A stretch of DNA of 64,000 bases from Saprospiraceae bacterium (GTDB lineage Bacteria; Bacteroidota; Bacteroidia; Chitinophagales; Saprospiraceae): contig BQJU01000019.1 of NCBI GenBank assembly GCA_021604865.1, forward strand, positions 49,506 through 113,505, given 5' to 3'. Both the position numbers and the translations under genes were made by a program. Under the pieces are notes generated by a model. That model had not been told where the DNA came from and made no database searches. It saw nothing but the letters and a program-made list of their open reading frames with translations. Below, in pieces: positions 50,360-59,441 of this stretch; within the stretch, counting starts at the first letter, position 1, and every line of letters begins with the position of its first letter.

Positions 50360-51463
50360 CTATTCTATAAATAAAAACTGTCCCTTTTCGTAAATTTTTT
50401 CATCATCAGCATAAATTTCGCCTTTTTTCATCATATCAGCAATCATATCCCAATGCACGGAAGATTGATTTTTACCGCCTGCCTGTAAATAGGATTGGCC
50501 AATAGCCATGTGTACGGTACCGCCTATTTTTTCATCAAAAAGGATGTTTTTAGTAAACTGATCAATGCTATAATTGGTGCCGATAGCGGCTTCTCCAAAC
50601 CGACGGGTGCCTTCTATTTCAAAGATTTGATTAAGAAATTCCTGTCCTCGTTTGGCTTCCCATTTTTCGATGTGGCCATCCTTTACCCAAAGGGTCACAC
50701 CTTCCACCTCATGTCCCATATAGATGGCTGGGTAAGAAAAATGTATTTGTCCATTCACCGAATTTTCCACTGGTGAGGTATACACTTCTCCGGAGGGCAT
50801 ATTGGTTTTGCCATCGGAATTGACCCAGGTACGTCCCTTGGTCGAGAATCGGATATCGATGTCCTCTCCTACGTATCGAACTTGCTCCCGGCTATTGAGT
50901 AAGTCCACAATTTGCTGTTGAGATTTGCGAACCTCCGTCCAGCTTTTTATGGGATCATTATCAAACAATTTACAGGCATTAAAGACAAAATGTTCGTATT
51001 CCTCCAGCGACATGCCAGCTTCTTGTGCATTGGCTTGTGTAGGATACTGACAAAGCGTGCGCCGCAAATCCCGGGTGGCTGTACGTCGGAAATAAGCTTC
51101 TGAGATTTCTTTATTTGCCTTTTGTCTGATTTTCCTTTTTTCAGGATCAATACTCTGGTCTTCCCGAAGATTAAAAGGTGCCCGGATGTATAAATAAGTA
51201 TCGTAGGTTTCCATAGCCTGCCGATACATCGGTGAAACGTATTTCAATTGATCACTTCCAGCCTCTTGCAAAAAGATGCGCTCCTGCTCACTAAAATCCA
51301 TAGAAACCTCTACTACAGCACCTGCGCGCACGGCTATCCGGTAGACTTCCCGGATCAGCGGTTCTGCTAAAGTCGTAGACCGAAGATACATGCGGTCACC
51401 AGCACGGGTTTCCAGGCAATAATGGACGAGCAATTTAGCATATCGAGAAAGCATTGATTCCAT
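50360..51463 (-). CDS. Aminopeptidase, M29 family
   Basis: A 367-residue metallo-aminopeptidase of the thermophilic (AmpS/PepS) family, cytosolic, removing N-terminal residues with two metal ions. Family segments seen are NMPSGEVYTSPVENSVNG (Glu ligands), IYMGHEVEGVTL, FEIEGTRRFGEAAIGTN, GTVHMAIGQSY and NQSSVHWDMIADM (His and Asp ligands). Length is slightly below the usual 400-410. The start may be ATG 51463 or 51454. It stands 54 bp downstream of hflX on the same strand and may be co-transcribed. Confidence 0.9.
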   Translation of the reverse strand: MESMLSRYAKLLVHYCLETRAGDRMYLRSTTLAEPLIREVYRIAVRAGAVVEVSMDFSEQERIFLQEAGSDQLKYVSPMYRQAMETYDTYLYIRAPFNLREDQSIDPEKRKIRQKANKEISEAYFRRTATRDLRRTLCQYPTQANAQEAGMSLEEYEHFVFNACKLFDNDPIKSWTEVRKSQQQIVDLLNSREQVRYVGEDIDIRFSTKGRTWVNSDGKTNMPSGEVYTSPVENSVNGQIHFSYPAIYMGHEVEGVTLWVKDGHIEKWEAKRGQEFLNQIFEIEGTRRFGEAAIGTNYSIDQFTKNILFDEKIGGTVHMAIGQSYLQAGGKNQSSVHWDMIADMMKKGEIYADDEKIYEKGQFLFIE

Positions 51464-51517
51464 AATTGTGGGAAATTGGTTTTGTGTAGTTCATTAGTTA
51501 AAATAGCCCGTCAGGTA

Positions 51518-52732
51518 TTACCACTTCTTTGCTTGATAAGGATAACGAATGTAGTATTGTTCCTTGACCATAGACATCAATTTCGTCCTTAACTGGTCGA
51601 TGTTTTCCTTGGTTAATGCTGATACGAAAACGTTTTCGTGATCAAATAAGTGTTTGAGGTTATTCTGTAATCCTTCTTCAATCTCGGCCTTGCCTTCTTC
51701 ATCCAGATATGGATCGTAAAACTTCTTGCGGTAGAGATCTATTTTATTAAAAACCATCAAAGTTGGTTTTTCCAATGCCTTTAACTCTGCCAGTGTTTCA
51801 TTAACCGCACGAATCTGGTCTTCATGTGAAGGATGGGCAATATCCACAACATGTACCAGGATGTCGCTTTCCCGAACCTCATCCAGGGTTGATTTAAAAC
51901 TTTCTACCAAATGATGTGGCAGTTTACGGATAAACCCAACGGTATCTGACAAAAGGAATGGCATTGCCTCCCACACCAGTTTTCTAACGGTAGTATCCAG
52001 GGTCGCAAACAATTTATCTTCGGCAAAAACATCCGATTTGCTCAGCAGATTCATCAAGGTTGACTTGCCGACATTGGTGTACCCTACCAGGGCTACACGA
52101 ATCATTTGCCCACGGGTTTTCCGGCGTGTGAAATTTTGCTGATCAATCTTTTCCAGTTTCTTTTTGAGCAAGGAAATTTTATCGCGCACAATCCGGCGGT
52201 CCGTTTCAATTTCTTTCTCACCGGGTCCACGCATGCCAATACCACCACGCTGACGTTCAAGGTGAGTCCACAATCCACGAAGGCGCGGCAAAAGGTATTG
52301 CATTTGTGCCAGTTCCACCTGTGTTTTTGCCTGGGATGTTTGGGCTCTGCTAGCGAAAATATCGAGGATCAAGCTACTACGGTCTACAATTTTCACCTTA
52401 AGTGTTTCCTCTATGATACTGACTTGTTTGCCCGATAAGTCATCATCAAAGATGACCATATTGACTTCTTCGTGGTCTTCGATGTATTGACGTACCTCTT
52501 CCAATTTGCCTTTGCCAATAAAAGTCCTGGAGTCGGGATGGGACAGTTTTTGAGTAAATTGTTTCACGGCTACTGCTCCCGCAGTAAGCGCCAGAAATTC
52601 CAATTCATCTAAATATTCCCGGATCTGGTTTTCTGTTTGATCAGGTTGGATCACTCCCACAAGAACAGCGTATTCTGTTTCTTTTTTGAGACCCGATTTC
52701 TCACTTTCTCCTAAATTCCACTCATTTTCCAT
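51518..52732 (-). CDS. hflX: GTPase HflX
   Basis: A 404-residue ribosome-associated GTPase that can split stalled ribosomes in stress (known for E. coli HflX). The N-terminal domain includes LSHPDSRTFIGKGKLEEV and VIFDDDLSGKQ; the linker has the glycine-rich LERQRGGIGMRGPGEKEIET. The G domain has G1 GYTNVGKST (217-225), G3 DTVGFIRKLP, and G4 NKID; SAL in the G5 region is present. Length matches the family. It is likely the first gene of a transcript with the M29 peptidase. Confidence 0.95.
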   Translation of the reverse strand: MENEWNLGESEKSGLKKETEYAVLVGVIQPDQTENQIREYLDELEFLALTAGAVAVKQFTQKLSHPDSRTFIGKGKLEEVRQYIEDHEEVNMVIFDDDLSGKQVSIIEETLKVKIVDRSSLILDIFASRAQTSQAKTQVELAQMQYLLPRLRGLWTHLERQRGGIGMRGPGEKEIETDRRIVRDKISLLKKKLEKIDQQNFTRRKTRGQMIRVALVGYTNVGKSTLMNLLSKSDVFAEDKLFATLDTTVRKLVWEAMPFLLSDTVGFIRKLPHHLVESFKSTLDEVRESDILVHVVDIAHPSHEDQIRAVNETLAELKALEKPTLMVFNKIDLYRKKFYDPYLDEEGKAEIEEGLQNNLKHLFDHENVFVSALTKENIDQLRTKLMSMVKEQYYIRYPYQAKKW

Positions 52733-52803
52733 AGATCATATCTTTAGTTCCGAGAGCCTACATTAATAGCATTGTTTCGCTGAAGCTAGGCAGTGAAAAA
52801 ACG

Positions 52804-53994
52804 CTATTGTTTTTTGATCCAATGTACTGGATTCAGGCGTTGTTTTTCTCTCCATACCTCAAAATGTAACTCGGGTTTATCTGTTCCTACGGTTCCAACC
52901 GCTTGTCGGATATCTAATTGGTCGCCTCGTTTTACAAAAAGTTCTTCAAGATTAGAATAAACGGTATAATACTGACCGTGTTGAACGATAACCATATTCT
53001 GATATCCTGGCACGTATTGGGTCCCGGCTACCTTGCCTGCAAAAATAGCAAACACTTTTGAGCCGGCATTCGTTCGGATATCTACACCATTATTCGTAAT
53101 TTTTATTGCTTTTACCGTTGGATGAGCCTGTGTGCCGAAGTTTCTCGTAATCATACCCTGGCTAACGGGCCAGGGTAAGTTGCCTTTGTTTTGGTAAAAA
53201 TTGCCAGAAATGTGGTCATCTGCCGAGGGTTCATGTTTCACCAGTGCTTCCGGAGTCCTGGCCTCCTTGCGTTTTTTGGCCATTTCTCCCCGAATAATTT
53301 TCTCGATCACATCATTGAGTTGCTGGTGTGCATTTTGCTGTTTTTTTAATTCTGTAACCAACCGGTTTTCATCTCCTTTAATTGTTTTAATCAGCACATC
53401 CATTGTGGCCAGTTCTTTACCCAAAATGGCTTTTTGCTGTTCTTCCGATCCCAGTAGTTTTTCCTTTTCTATCTTTTTTGTTTCGAGTTGTTGCATTTTA
53501 CTCAACAACGTTTCCTGAGTGCCGGTGATCAGGGCGGCTTGTTGTTTTCGATAGCGGTCATATTGTCTTACATATTGCCACCGACGAAAGGCATCGTTAA
53601 ACCCCTTGGCAGAAAAAAGAAATTGCAATAAGCTTTTATTGACTTTCATGCGATAAGCCGTACGCAACATCATGGAGTATTCCGTTTTGAGGCGACCTAC
53701 ATCCTCATCAAGGGCTATGATGACGATATTGGCACGCACAATACTTGAGTCCGCGTAATTGATTTCCTCACGCAGGGTATTGACCAACTGCTGCCTTTTT
53801 TCTATTTGAGATCGGAGCGCAAAGTAGCGGTCCAGGGTAGAAGCTTTATTCTTCTGGGTTTCCTCCAGTAAAGTGGTAGTCTGGTTAATTTCCTCCAATA
53901 GTTGTTTGCGCTTTTCCTCAAGTTCCTTTCGGTTTTGCCCCAAAAGTGAGCCCCAAACACAGAGTAAGCACAAAAAAATTAAACTTCGCCTCAT
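52804..53994 (-). CDS. EnvC-like murein hydrolase activator (degenerate M23 domain)
   Basis: A 396-residue exported protein with a signal peptide (ending SLLGQ), a long coiled coil (about 25-250, rich in Glu/Lys/Gln) and a C-terminal LytM/M23 domain (LPWPVSQGMITRNFG to LNPVHWIKK). The two Zn motifs of active M23 enzymes are altered: NNGVDIR stands where HxxxD is expected, and PELHFEVW where HxH is expected. Family knowledge says such degenerate EnvC-type domains activate cell-division amidases rather than cut peptidoglycan. The start is one base past the stop of the DUF4292 gene, so they are co-translated. Confidence 0.9.
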   Translation of the reverse strand: MRRSLIFLCLLCVWGSLLGQNRKELEEKRKQLLEEINQTTTLLEETQKNKASTLDRYFALRSQIEKRQQLVNTLREEINYADSSIVRANIVIIALDEDVGRLKTEYSMMLRTAYRMKVNKSLLQFLFSAKGFNDAFRRWQYVRQYDRYRKQQAALITGTQETLLSKMQQLETKKIEKEKLLGSEEQQKAILGKELATMDVLIKTIKGDENRLVTELKKQQNAHQQLNDVIEKIIRGEMAKKRKEARTPEALVKHEPSADDHISGNFYQNKGNLPWPVSQGMITRNFGTQAHPTVKAIKITNNGVDIRTNAGSKVFAIFAGKVAGTQYVPGYQNMVIVQHGQYYTVYSNLEELFVKRGDQLDIRQAVGTVGTDKPELHFEVWREKQRLNPVHWIKKQ

Positions 53995-53995
53995 A

Positions 53996-54769
53996 TTAGT
54001 CCACCCGGGTATATCTATCCGGAATTTCAAATTGAATATCTGTCGGTTTGTTGAGTGATACTTTGGTAAATTTGATTTCTACTTCAGCCTTCCCCGTTTC
54101 CCGACTGTCTACCAGCACATTACGAAGATACGAAAAATCCTGCTGGTCATCAGATTTTCCATATTCATCCAATATTAAATCCATATTTCGGTTGGCTATC
54201 CCATCTTTAAAAGCCATTTTTCGGAGTAATAATGCTGGATTATCCATATAATAATGGCTTTCCTTTTCCCCACTTTTTCCATATAGGTGATAGGCTATAT
54301 TGTTGGTCTCCACCTGCATATTTCCCGAGAAGAAAAAGATTGGATTGCCCAGAATCACCTGTTGTAAAGTAGTAAAATCACCGGGCAGGTTAAAATCTTT
54401 TTGCAGGGATTCAAGCCCTTTGATGCTATATTCTCTGTTGAGCCGGTTAAGTACGTAGACAGAATCAGGGGTGACCATGACTCTTGCCACTTCCAGTCCC
54501 AGTTTTTTAGCATTCATCCAAATCAGGCTATCTTTTCGCATTTTAATAGTAGAACTAAGGGAAATGCTAAAGTTGCCATCATTGTAACTGATTCTTGCTC
54601 TTCCATCCATCCAGTCCGCATTCACCTGATTGGTTACCAAGTGGTTCATCAGGGTTTCCGATTTCATTTTTTTGCCAGCTTTAACCGTATCTTTTGTCGA
54701 TTTACAAGCGGGGGAAAGAACCACCAATGATAAGCCTATCAAAACCCCTAAAAAGCAAGATTTATTCAT
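53996..54769 (-). CDS. DUF4292 lipoprotein
   Basis: A 257-residue lipoprotein (lipobox SPAC, Cys22) with a LolB/LolA-like beta fold. Conserved segments are DGRARISYNDGNFSIS, KDSLIWMNAKKLGLEVARVM and TPDSVYVLNRLNREY. It belongs to DUF4292, found in most Bacteroidota beside TPR and EnvC-like genes, with no established role; an outer-membrane lipid or lipoprotein function is plausible. It overlaps the TPR gene by 8 nt upstream and abuts the EnvC-like gene downstream. Confidence 0.88.
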   Translation of the reverse strand: MNKSCFLGVLIGLSLVVLSPACKSTKDTVKAGKKMKSETLMNHLVTNQVNADWMDGRARISYNDGNFSISLSSTIKMRKDSLIWMNAKKLGLEVARVMVTPDSVYVLNRLNREYSIKGLESLQKDFNLPGDFTTLQQVILGNPIFFFSGNMQVETNNIAYHLYGKSGEKESHYYMDNPALLLRKMAFKDGIANRNMDLILDEYGKSDDQQDFSYLRNVLVDSRETGKAEVEIKFTKVSLNKPTDIQFEIPDRYTRVD

Positions 54770-56474
54770 ATAATTGTCTATTAGCTATTTTTTTGTCCAA
54801 TACTTTGGAAGGACTTCCTTTTCCTTTGGCCAGATTCCAGTAGCGAAGGGCTTCTTCCGTATGTCCGGTTTGAAAAAGCAAGTCTCCATAATCTTCCAGA
54901 ATCTGATATTGTTCACTTCCTCCATCCGCCAAGGCTTTATCAAACCAGGTTTTGGCATCATCATAAGCCTTGTATTTGTATAAAATACGTGCGTACATAG
55001 CTTGAAATTTCGGCTGCCCTGGTGCCTGATCAATCGCTAGTTTTCCCAATTTTAAAGCCTTTTCTTCTTGTACACCCTCCTTCGCCAGACAAAGTCCATA
55101 ATGTGCCAACACATCAGCCGATTTGGGGTTGAGCTCCAAGGCAGCCTTAAAAGCGGCTTCTGCCAGGTCATATTTTTTAAGCTGGCAATAGACCTGCCCC
55201 ATTCGCGATTGTGCATTAAATTGCATCCGTCCATCCTTGGCAGACATCAGCACTGCCTGATCCAGGGCATCAACGGCATCCTCAGAATTTCCCAGTTCAT
55301 CGTTGGCTACACCATTCAGGTAATAAGCCACTGCTTTATTAGGAAAAATATCCATGACCTCTTCCGTTGTCTTGAGTAAAGAAGAATAGTCATTGTTTTC
55401 TAAATGAATATACATCACGTTTTCCCATACCAGGAAAACCGATTCATCCAATTCCAATACGTGTTCGTATTTTTCAAGGGCTTCTAGTGGCCGGTTAGAG
55501 TGGTAAAATAAATCTCCGGCAGCAGCCAGCACTTTGGCTTCTCCTGGGTGTACCTGCTCGAGAATATTGGTCAATGCCAACACGTCATCAGCCAGTGCAA
55601 CATCACCATTTTCCGCAATTTTACCGATGAACGGAAATAATTTGCTGATTTTTAAATCAAGTGCGACATCTGACTGTTCAAAAATCGGGGTCAATGTCTG
55701 TAGGTATTTTTGATCATCATTCTCACTTTTCTCGTTGCCGGCCAGTGCGAGGGTTGCCCGTACATTTCCCGGATCGACGGCAAGAATGTCCTGATACACC
55801 TGACGAGCAGCAGACTGATCGCCGGTTGTCTGGTAAAAATTTGCCAGCAAAATGCGATAGTCTATTTCTTCAGGGTAAGCATCAATGAGGTTTTCTAATT
55901 CTTTTGCGGCCTTTTTGTTATTACCCATACCCACATAAAGGGAGTGTTTCCGGCGGGTAACCTCTTCATTGATGCCCCTTTGTCTTTCCAGATCGTCATA
56001 TACTTTAATAGCCTTATTGAGGTCATTTGATTTCACCAGATAATAGGCCCATTTGAGGTAATAATCATCTTCCTTAGGATAGGTCTTAACGAGATTCGCG
56101 TATATATTTGCTGCATTTTCTGCTTGTCCCGATTTTTGATACATATCTGCCAGCATTTGGGCAAACCAAGGATTTTCAGGCCCGTTGCTTGTGGCCTTTT
56201 TTAGCCATTTGATCGCCGATTCGGTCTCGCCTTTGGCATCATAAAGCCTGCCAAGTTCGAAGGCTGCTGTTGCGTTGGTCCCATCGTCCTTCAGCAATTC
56301 TTCCAAAATACCGATAGCTTTGTCCAGGTTTCCCAGAATTTTTTCCCGGCTGGCATCGATCAGTAATTTTTCCCGATTTACTTCCGCTTCGGAATACCGT
56401 CCCTGCGCTGACAAGTTAAGACTACAACATACCGCTAAAAGTAATACGACTATTTTTATCGTTGGAATTTTCAT
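54762..56474 (-). CDS. Tetratricopeptide repeat protein, exported
   Basis: A 570-residue protein with a signal peptide (ending LNLSAQ) and about twelve TPR units (for example AIGILEELLKDDGTNATAAF, PWFAQMLADMYQKSGQAENA, AVDALDQAVLMSAKDGRMQF, AEAAFKAALELNPKSADVLA). It probably serves as a periplasmic or outer-membrane scaffold. It is the first gene of the conserved order TPR - DUF4292 - EnvC-like, with overlapping starts and stops, so the three likely act together in envelope growth or division; that joint role is inference from gene order. Confidence 0.88.
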   Translation of the reverse strand: MKIPTIKIVVLLLAVCCSLNLSAQGRYSEAEVNREKLLIDASREKILGNLDKAIGILEELLKDDGTNATAAFELGRLYDAKGETESAIKWLKKATSNGPENPWFAQMLADMYQKSGQAENAANIYANLVKTYPKEDDYYLKWAYYLVKSNDLNKAIKVYDDLERQRGINEEVTRRKHSLYVGMGNNKKAAKELENLIDAYPEEIDYRILLANFYQTTGDQSAARQVYQDILAVDPGNVRATLALAGNEKSENDDQKYLQTLTPIFEQSDVALDLKISKLFPFIGKIAENGDVALADDVLALTNILEQVHPGEAKVLAAAGDLFYHSNRPLEALEKYEHVLELDESVFLVWENVMYIHLENNDYSSLLKTTEEVMDIFPNKAVAYYLNGVANDELGNSEDAVDALDQAVLMSAKDGRMQFNAQSRMGQVYCQLKKYDLAEAAFKAALELNPKSADVLAHYGLCLAKEGVQEEKALKLGKLAIDQAPGQPKFQAMYARILYKYKAYDDAKTWFDKALADGGSEQYQILEDYGDLLFQTGHTEEALRYWNLAKGKGSPSKVLDKKIANRQLYE

Positions 56475-56591
56475 TGTTTTTAAACATTTAAACCTAAAAG
56501 CACGAAGTTCGGAACTTTGGGCCTCATTATCAACTTTTCAGTTATGCTATAACGGCAACAGGGCCTTTTTCATTGCCACTTATCTCACGGA

Positions 56592-57458
56592 TCAGCTCTT
56601 CATTCTCAAAGAACGGATATGTTGTCCCAGTTTATGCCGTTCCAGGAGCACAATCCGTGTAGCCAATGCAAGTACAATGATCGTGCCACCAACCAATGCC
56701 ATCGTTGCTGGCCGTTCGCCATAGCCAATGAGTACCCAAATGGGATTGAGTACGGGTTCAAGCATAGTAATGAGCGCGCTTTCTACTGCTGGAATCCGCT
56801 TGAGGCCATAAGTAAACAACATAAAGCCGAGTCCTATCTGGACAAAGCCGAGAAAAGCTAACATCAAGTGCTCAGGCATAGTGGGTGGGGCTGATTGTAG
56901 AAAAGCCGGTAAACCAATCAGGGACACCCACAAATTCCCCCAAAAGATGGCAGCAATGTGATATTCAGGAGCATTGGCTCGCTGGCCAAGATAAAGCCCT
57001 GCCATCAACAAACCAGAAAAAGTGGCAATAAGCATTCCATTTAATCCGCTCATTTCTAAATCGCCCAGGAAGAAGAGCCCCATTCCCAGAAAACAAATGA
57101 TGGTCGTCCATAAGTTAATACGGCGCAGCGGAATCTTAAAAATGATGGGTTCTAACAATAACACATAAGCTGTGCCGGTATATTGCAGAAAAATAGCATT
57201 GGCCGCCGTTGTCAATTTGGTCGCCCAAACGAACGAAAGCAAGAGCAAAGCATAAATGATGCTATTGATCCACATTTGTCGATTGAATCGCATCACCTCC
57301 TTGCGGAATACCAATCCAAAAATCAATAGTGCGTATCCAGAGCGATAAAATAAAATGGTAAAAGCGTCTTGTGGTAAAACCTTGACCAACAAGCCTCCTG
57401 TACTCCAAATAAGTGCCGCCATTACAGTAGCAATAATGCCTTTATTTCTTTCGTTCAT
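56592..57458 (-). CDS. DMT-superfamily (EamA) transporter
   Basis: A 288-residue integral membrane protein with ten predicted helices arranged as two EamA repeats (first: GIIATVMAALIWSTGGLLVK, FYRSGYALLIFGLVF; second: LNGMLIATFSGLLMAGLYLG, FGLKRIPAVESALITMLEPV-like YGLKRIPAVESALITMLEPV). EamA proteins export metabolites such as amino acids or cofactors, but the substrate cannot be read from sequence. It starts 89 bp from a divergent cyclase-family gene and could share regulation with it. Confidence 0.88.
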   Translation of the reverse strand: MNERNKGIIATVMAALIWSTGGLLVKVLPQDAFTILFYRSGYALLIFGLVFRKEVMRFNRQMWINSIIYALLLLSFVWATKLTTAANAIFLQYTGTAYVLLLEPIIFKIPLRRINLWTTIICFLGMGLFFLGDLEMSGLNGMLIATFSGLLMAGLYLGQRANAPEYHIAAIFWGNLWVSLIGLPAFLQSAPPTMPEHLMLAFLGFVQIGLGFMLFTYGLKRIPAVESALITMLEPVLNPIWVLIGYGERPATMALVGGTIIVLALATRIVLLERHKLGQHIRSLRMKS

Positions 57459-57547
57459 GATCGTTTTTTCTTAACTTTCGTTTTCCAAAAAAGAATCCAA
57501 CACACGACCAATATCAAAAGTTCCTGTCGGGTAAATTTTAATACTTT

Positions 57548-58303
57548 ATGCAAGCAATCATTCAACATAAGAACCAGGCTTATCGCCTTCAACTCGATCA
57601 GCCACTGGACATTTCCATCCCCTTACAGGAAGGTACTGATGTTGTTAACTGTTTCTATGCCCCCATGCTGGAAACCAACCCGGTGATTGCCGGTGATTTC
57701 ATTGGTTCTACAGCTAAGGGCGGGTTGATTAACTTTATGAATGTCCGAATCAATCCACATGGCAATGGTACCCATACCGAATGTGTGGGGCACATTGCAA
57801 AAGAGCCTTACAGCATTAATCAAAGCCTGGAGAATTTTCATTTTATTGCTAAACTGGTGAGTCTGTATCCACAGCGCATCGACAATGGAGACCGGGTGAT
57901 TACCCTGGAGCAAATCAAAGCTGTTTTTGACCCGGGAGAAACGGAAGTGATCATTATCCGGACACTGCCCAATGATGATTCCAAACTGCGGCGAAACTAT
58001 TCAGGGACCAATCCGCCCTATATGCATCATGAGGCTGTTCATTATCTGGTAGATGGTGGCATTAAACATTTACTGCTCGATTTGCCATCCGTAGATCGGG
58101 AAGATGATGGGGGAAAACTATTATCACACCGGGCTTTTTGGAAATATCCCGATCAGGTCCGAACAAATTGCACCATAAGTGAATTAATATTTGTAAACAA
58201 TGTAATCGTGGATGGTCTTTATTTGTTGAATCTACAAATTGCAAGTTTTGAGATCGATGTAAGTCCGAGTAAGCCGGTTTTGTATCGCCTGGAGCAGGTT
58301 TAA
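57548..58303 (+). CDS. Cyclase-family hydrolase (kynurenine formamidase-like)
   Basis: A 251-residue metal-dependent hydrolase. The metal motif INPHGNGTHTECVGHI is the cyclase-family HxGTHxDxxxH in variant form (Glu for Asp, Cys next to it). Other family features are DISIPLQEG near the start and HLLLDLPSVDREDDGGKL. Relatives act as kynurenine formamidases or isatin hydrolases, or have other amide or ester substrates. The variant motif makes a kynurenine formamidase assignment unsafe. Confidence 0.82.
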   Translation: MQAIIQHKNQAYRLQLDQPLDISIPLQEGTDVVNCFYAPMLETNPVIAGDFIGSTAKGGLINFMNVRINPHGNGTHTECVGHIAKEPYSINQSLENFHFIAKLVSLYPQRIDNGDRVITLEQIKAVFDPGETEVIIIRTLPNDDSKLRRNYSGTNPPYMHHEAVHYLVDGGIKHLLLDLPSVDREDDGGKLLSHRAFWKYPDQVRTNCTISELIFVNNVIVDGLYLLNLQIASFEIDVSPSKPVLYRLEQV

Positions 58304-58392
58304 ATCATTATTTTTCGGGGCTTAAGGCGTTATTTGGCCTTGGTTATTCGTTTTAATTAATATGAGGATTAAATACATTATGTAACTAACAA

Positions 58393-59061
58393 ATGCCCAA
58401 AACTCAACCAAAATATCATTCCAAGCTATATCGCGACTTCAAGTCCATTGAGGTAGCCGCGCACCACAATATTATCCGTTTTTTTGAAAAATACGAATAC
58501 GCCATCCGGCAGCTGGAACACGATGAATACTATGATTTGCTGAAAGATTATGTAACTGCTTTATATAATAGTGGTTCCTACCGCAAACATTTGATGGTAG
58601 TAGATACTGTGATCGAAGCTTCCTTGCAAGGACAATTTTCTGCTTATATGGAACGGATAATTTTCCGGGAAATGTTGCTTCAAAAAGCTGTGTCACTACT
58701 CAATAATCTCCAACTCAACGAAGCTGATTACATCTTACGTGAATTGATTCGCATTGACCCTTATGACCATGAAAGTATAACCCTACTCAAACAAGTACTG
58801 TTACGCGATAAACCCAGGTACATTCGCACCAGTCGTGCTATAAGTGTCTTTTTATTTATGCTAAGCGCGATTATCATTGCCGTTGAACTTTTGTTTGTCC
58901 GCCATTTTTACCAGATGTACGACGGCATAGTAGAATTGAGCCGCAACGCTATTTTTGCCTTGGGCGCAATATTCCTGGTAGGTGGTTGGATCATAAATCG
59001 ATTGCAGGTAGAGCGGGAAGTTGAACGTTTTCTGCATGAGAACCGGAAGGAGAAAAACTAA
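58393..59061 (+). CDS. Hypothetical helical protein with two C-terminal membrane segments
   Basis: A 222-residue protein with a helical N-terminal 140 residues that includes one TPR-like unit (LLNNLQLNEADYILRELIRI) and two C-terminal membrane helices (about 150-168 and 185-203: AISVFLFMLSAIIIAVELLF; AIFALGAIFLVGGWIINRL), then a charged tail. I do not recognise a named family. Its stop overlaps the convergent DUF2306 gene by four bases. Confidence 0.6.
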   Translation: MPKTQPKYHSKLYRDFKSIEVAAHHNIIRFFEKYEYAIRQLEHDEYYDLLKDYVTALYNSGSYRKHLMVVDTVIEASLQGQFSAYMERIIFREMLLQKAVSLLNNLQLNEADYILRELIRIDPYDHESITLLKQVLLRDKPRYIRTSRAISVFLFMLSAIIIAVELLFVRHFYQMYDGIVELSRNAIFALGAIFLVGGWIINRLQVEREVERFLHENRKEKN

Positions 59062-59384
59062 GCCAATTTCCGTGAATGTAGACCAACACCTTGCACCCTG
59101 ATAATCCATTCAGCGACCAATAAGTTCAGTATCCAGCAATTCCAGCTGACCCGGCGATAAGCAACAATGAATTTCAGTCCGGATATCATATATAACGGAA
59201 TTTCTAATCGTAAGGTAACCGCAGCAAATGTCAGTGCAAAACTTCGGATCATCCACGTCTGATGGCGGACAACCTCCTTGCGACGAATGGCCGTATAGGC
59301 TTGAATAGTGGTGTATTGCCAGGCTAATGCCAGAAGAATAAGTGTCGATAGGAGTATCAGTATTATCTGGCCGAAAATTTTCAT
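59058..59384 (-). CDS. DUF2306-type membrane protein, C-terminal part only
   Basis: A 108-residue membrane protein. The segment RHQTWMIRSFALTFAAVTLR and the following WNCWILNLLVAEWII are the C-terminal signature of DUF2306 proteins, which from memory are about 200 residues long with several earlier helices; only one leading helix is present here. So the gene is either a short family variant or a 5'-truncated remnant. The start at 59384 (MKIFGQIIL) gives a proper first helix. The function of the family is unknown. Confidence 0.6.
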   Translation of the reverse strand: MKIFGQIILILLSTLILLALAWQYTTIQAYTAIRRKEVVRHQTWMIRSFALTFAAVTLRLEIPLYMISGLKFIVAYRRVSWNCWILNLLVAEWIIRVQGVGLHSRKLA

Positions 59385-59441
59385 GTGGGTAAATTTAAGA
59401 AAGAGCATCTAACCAATATGAAGATGACCTTTAGACTTAGA

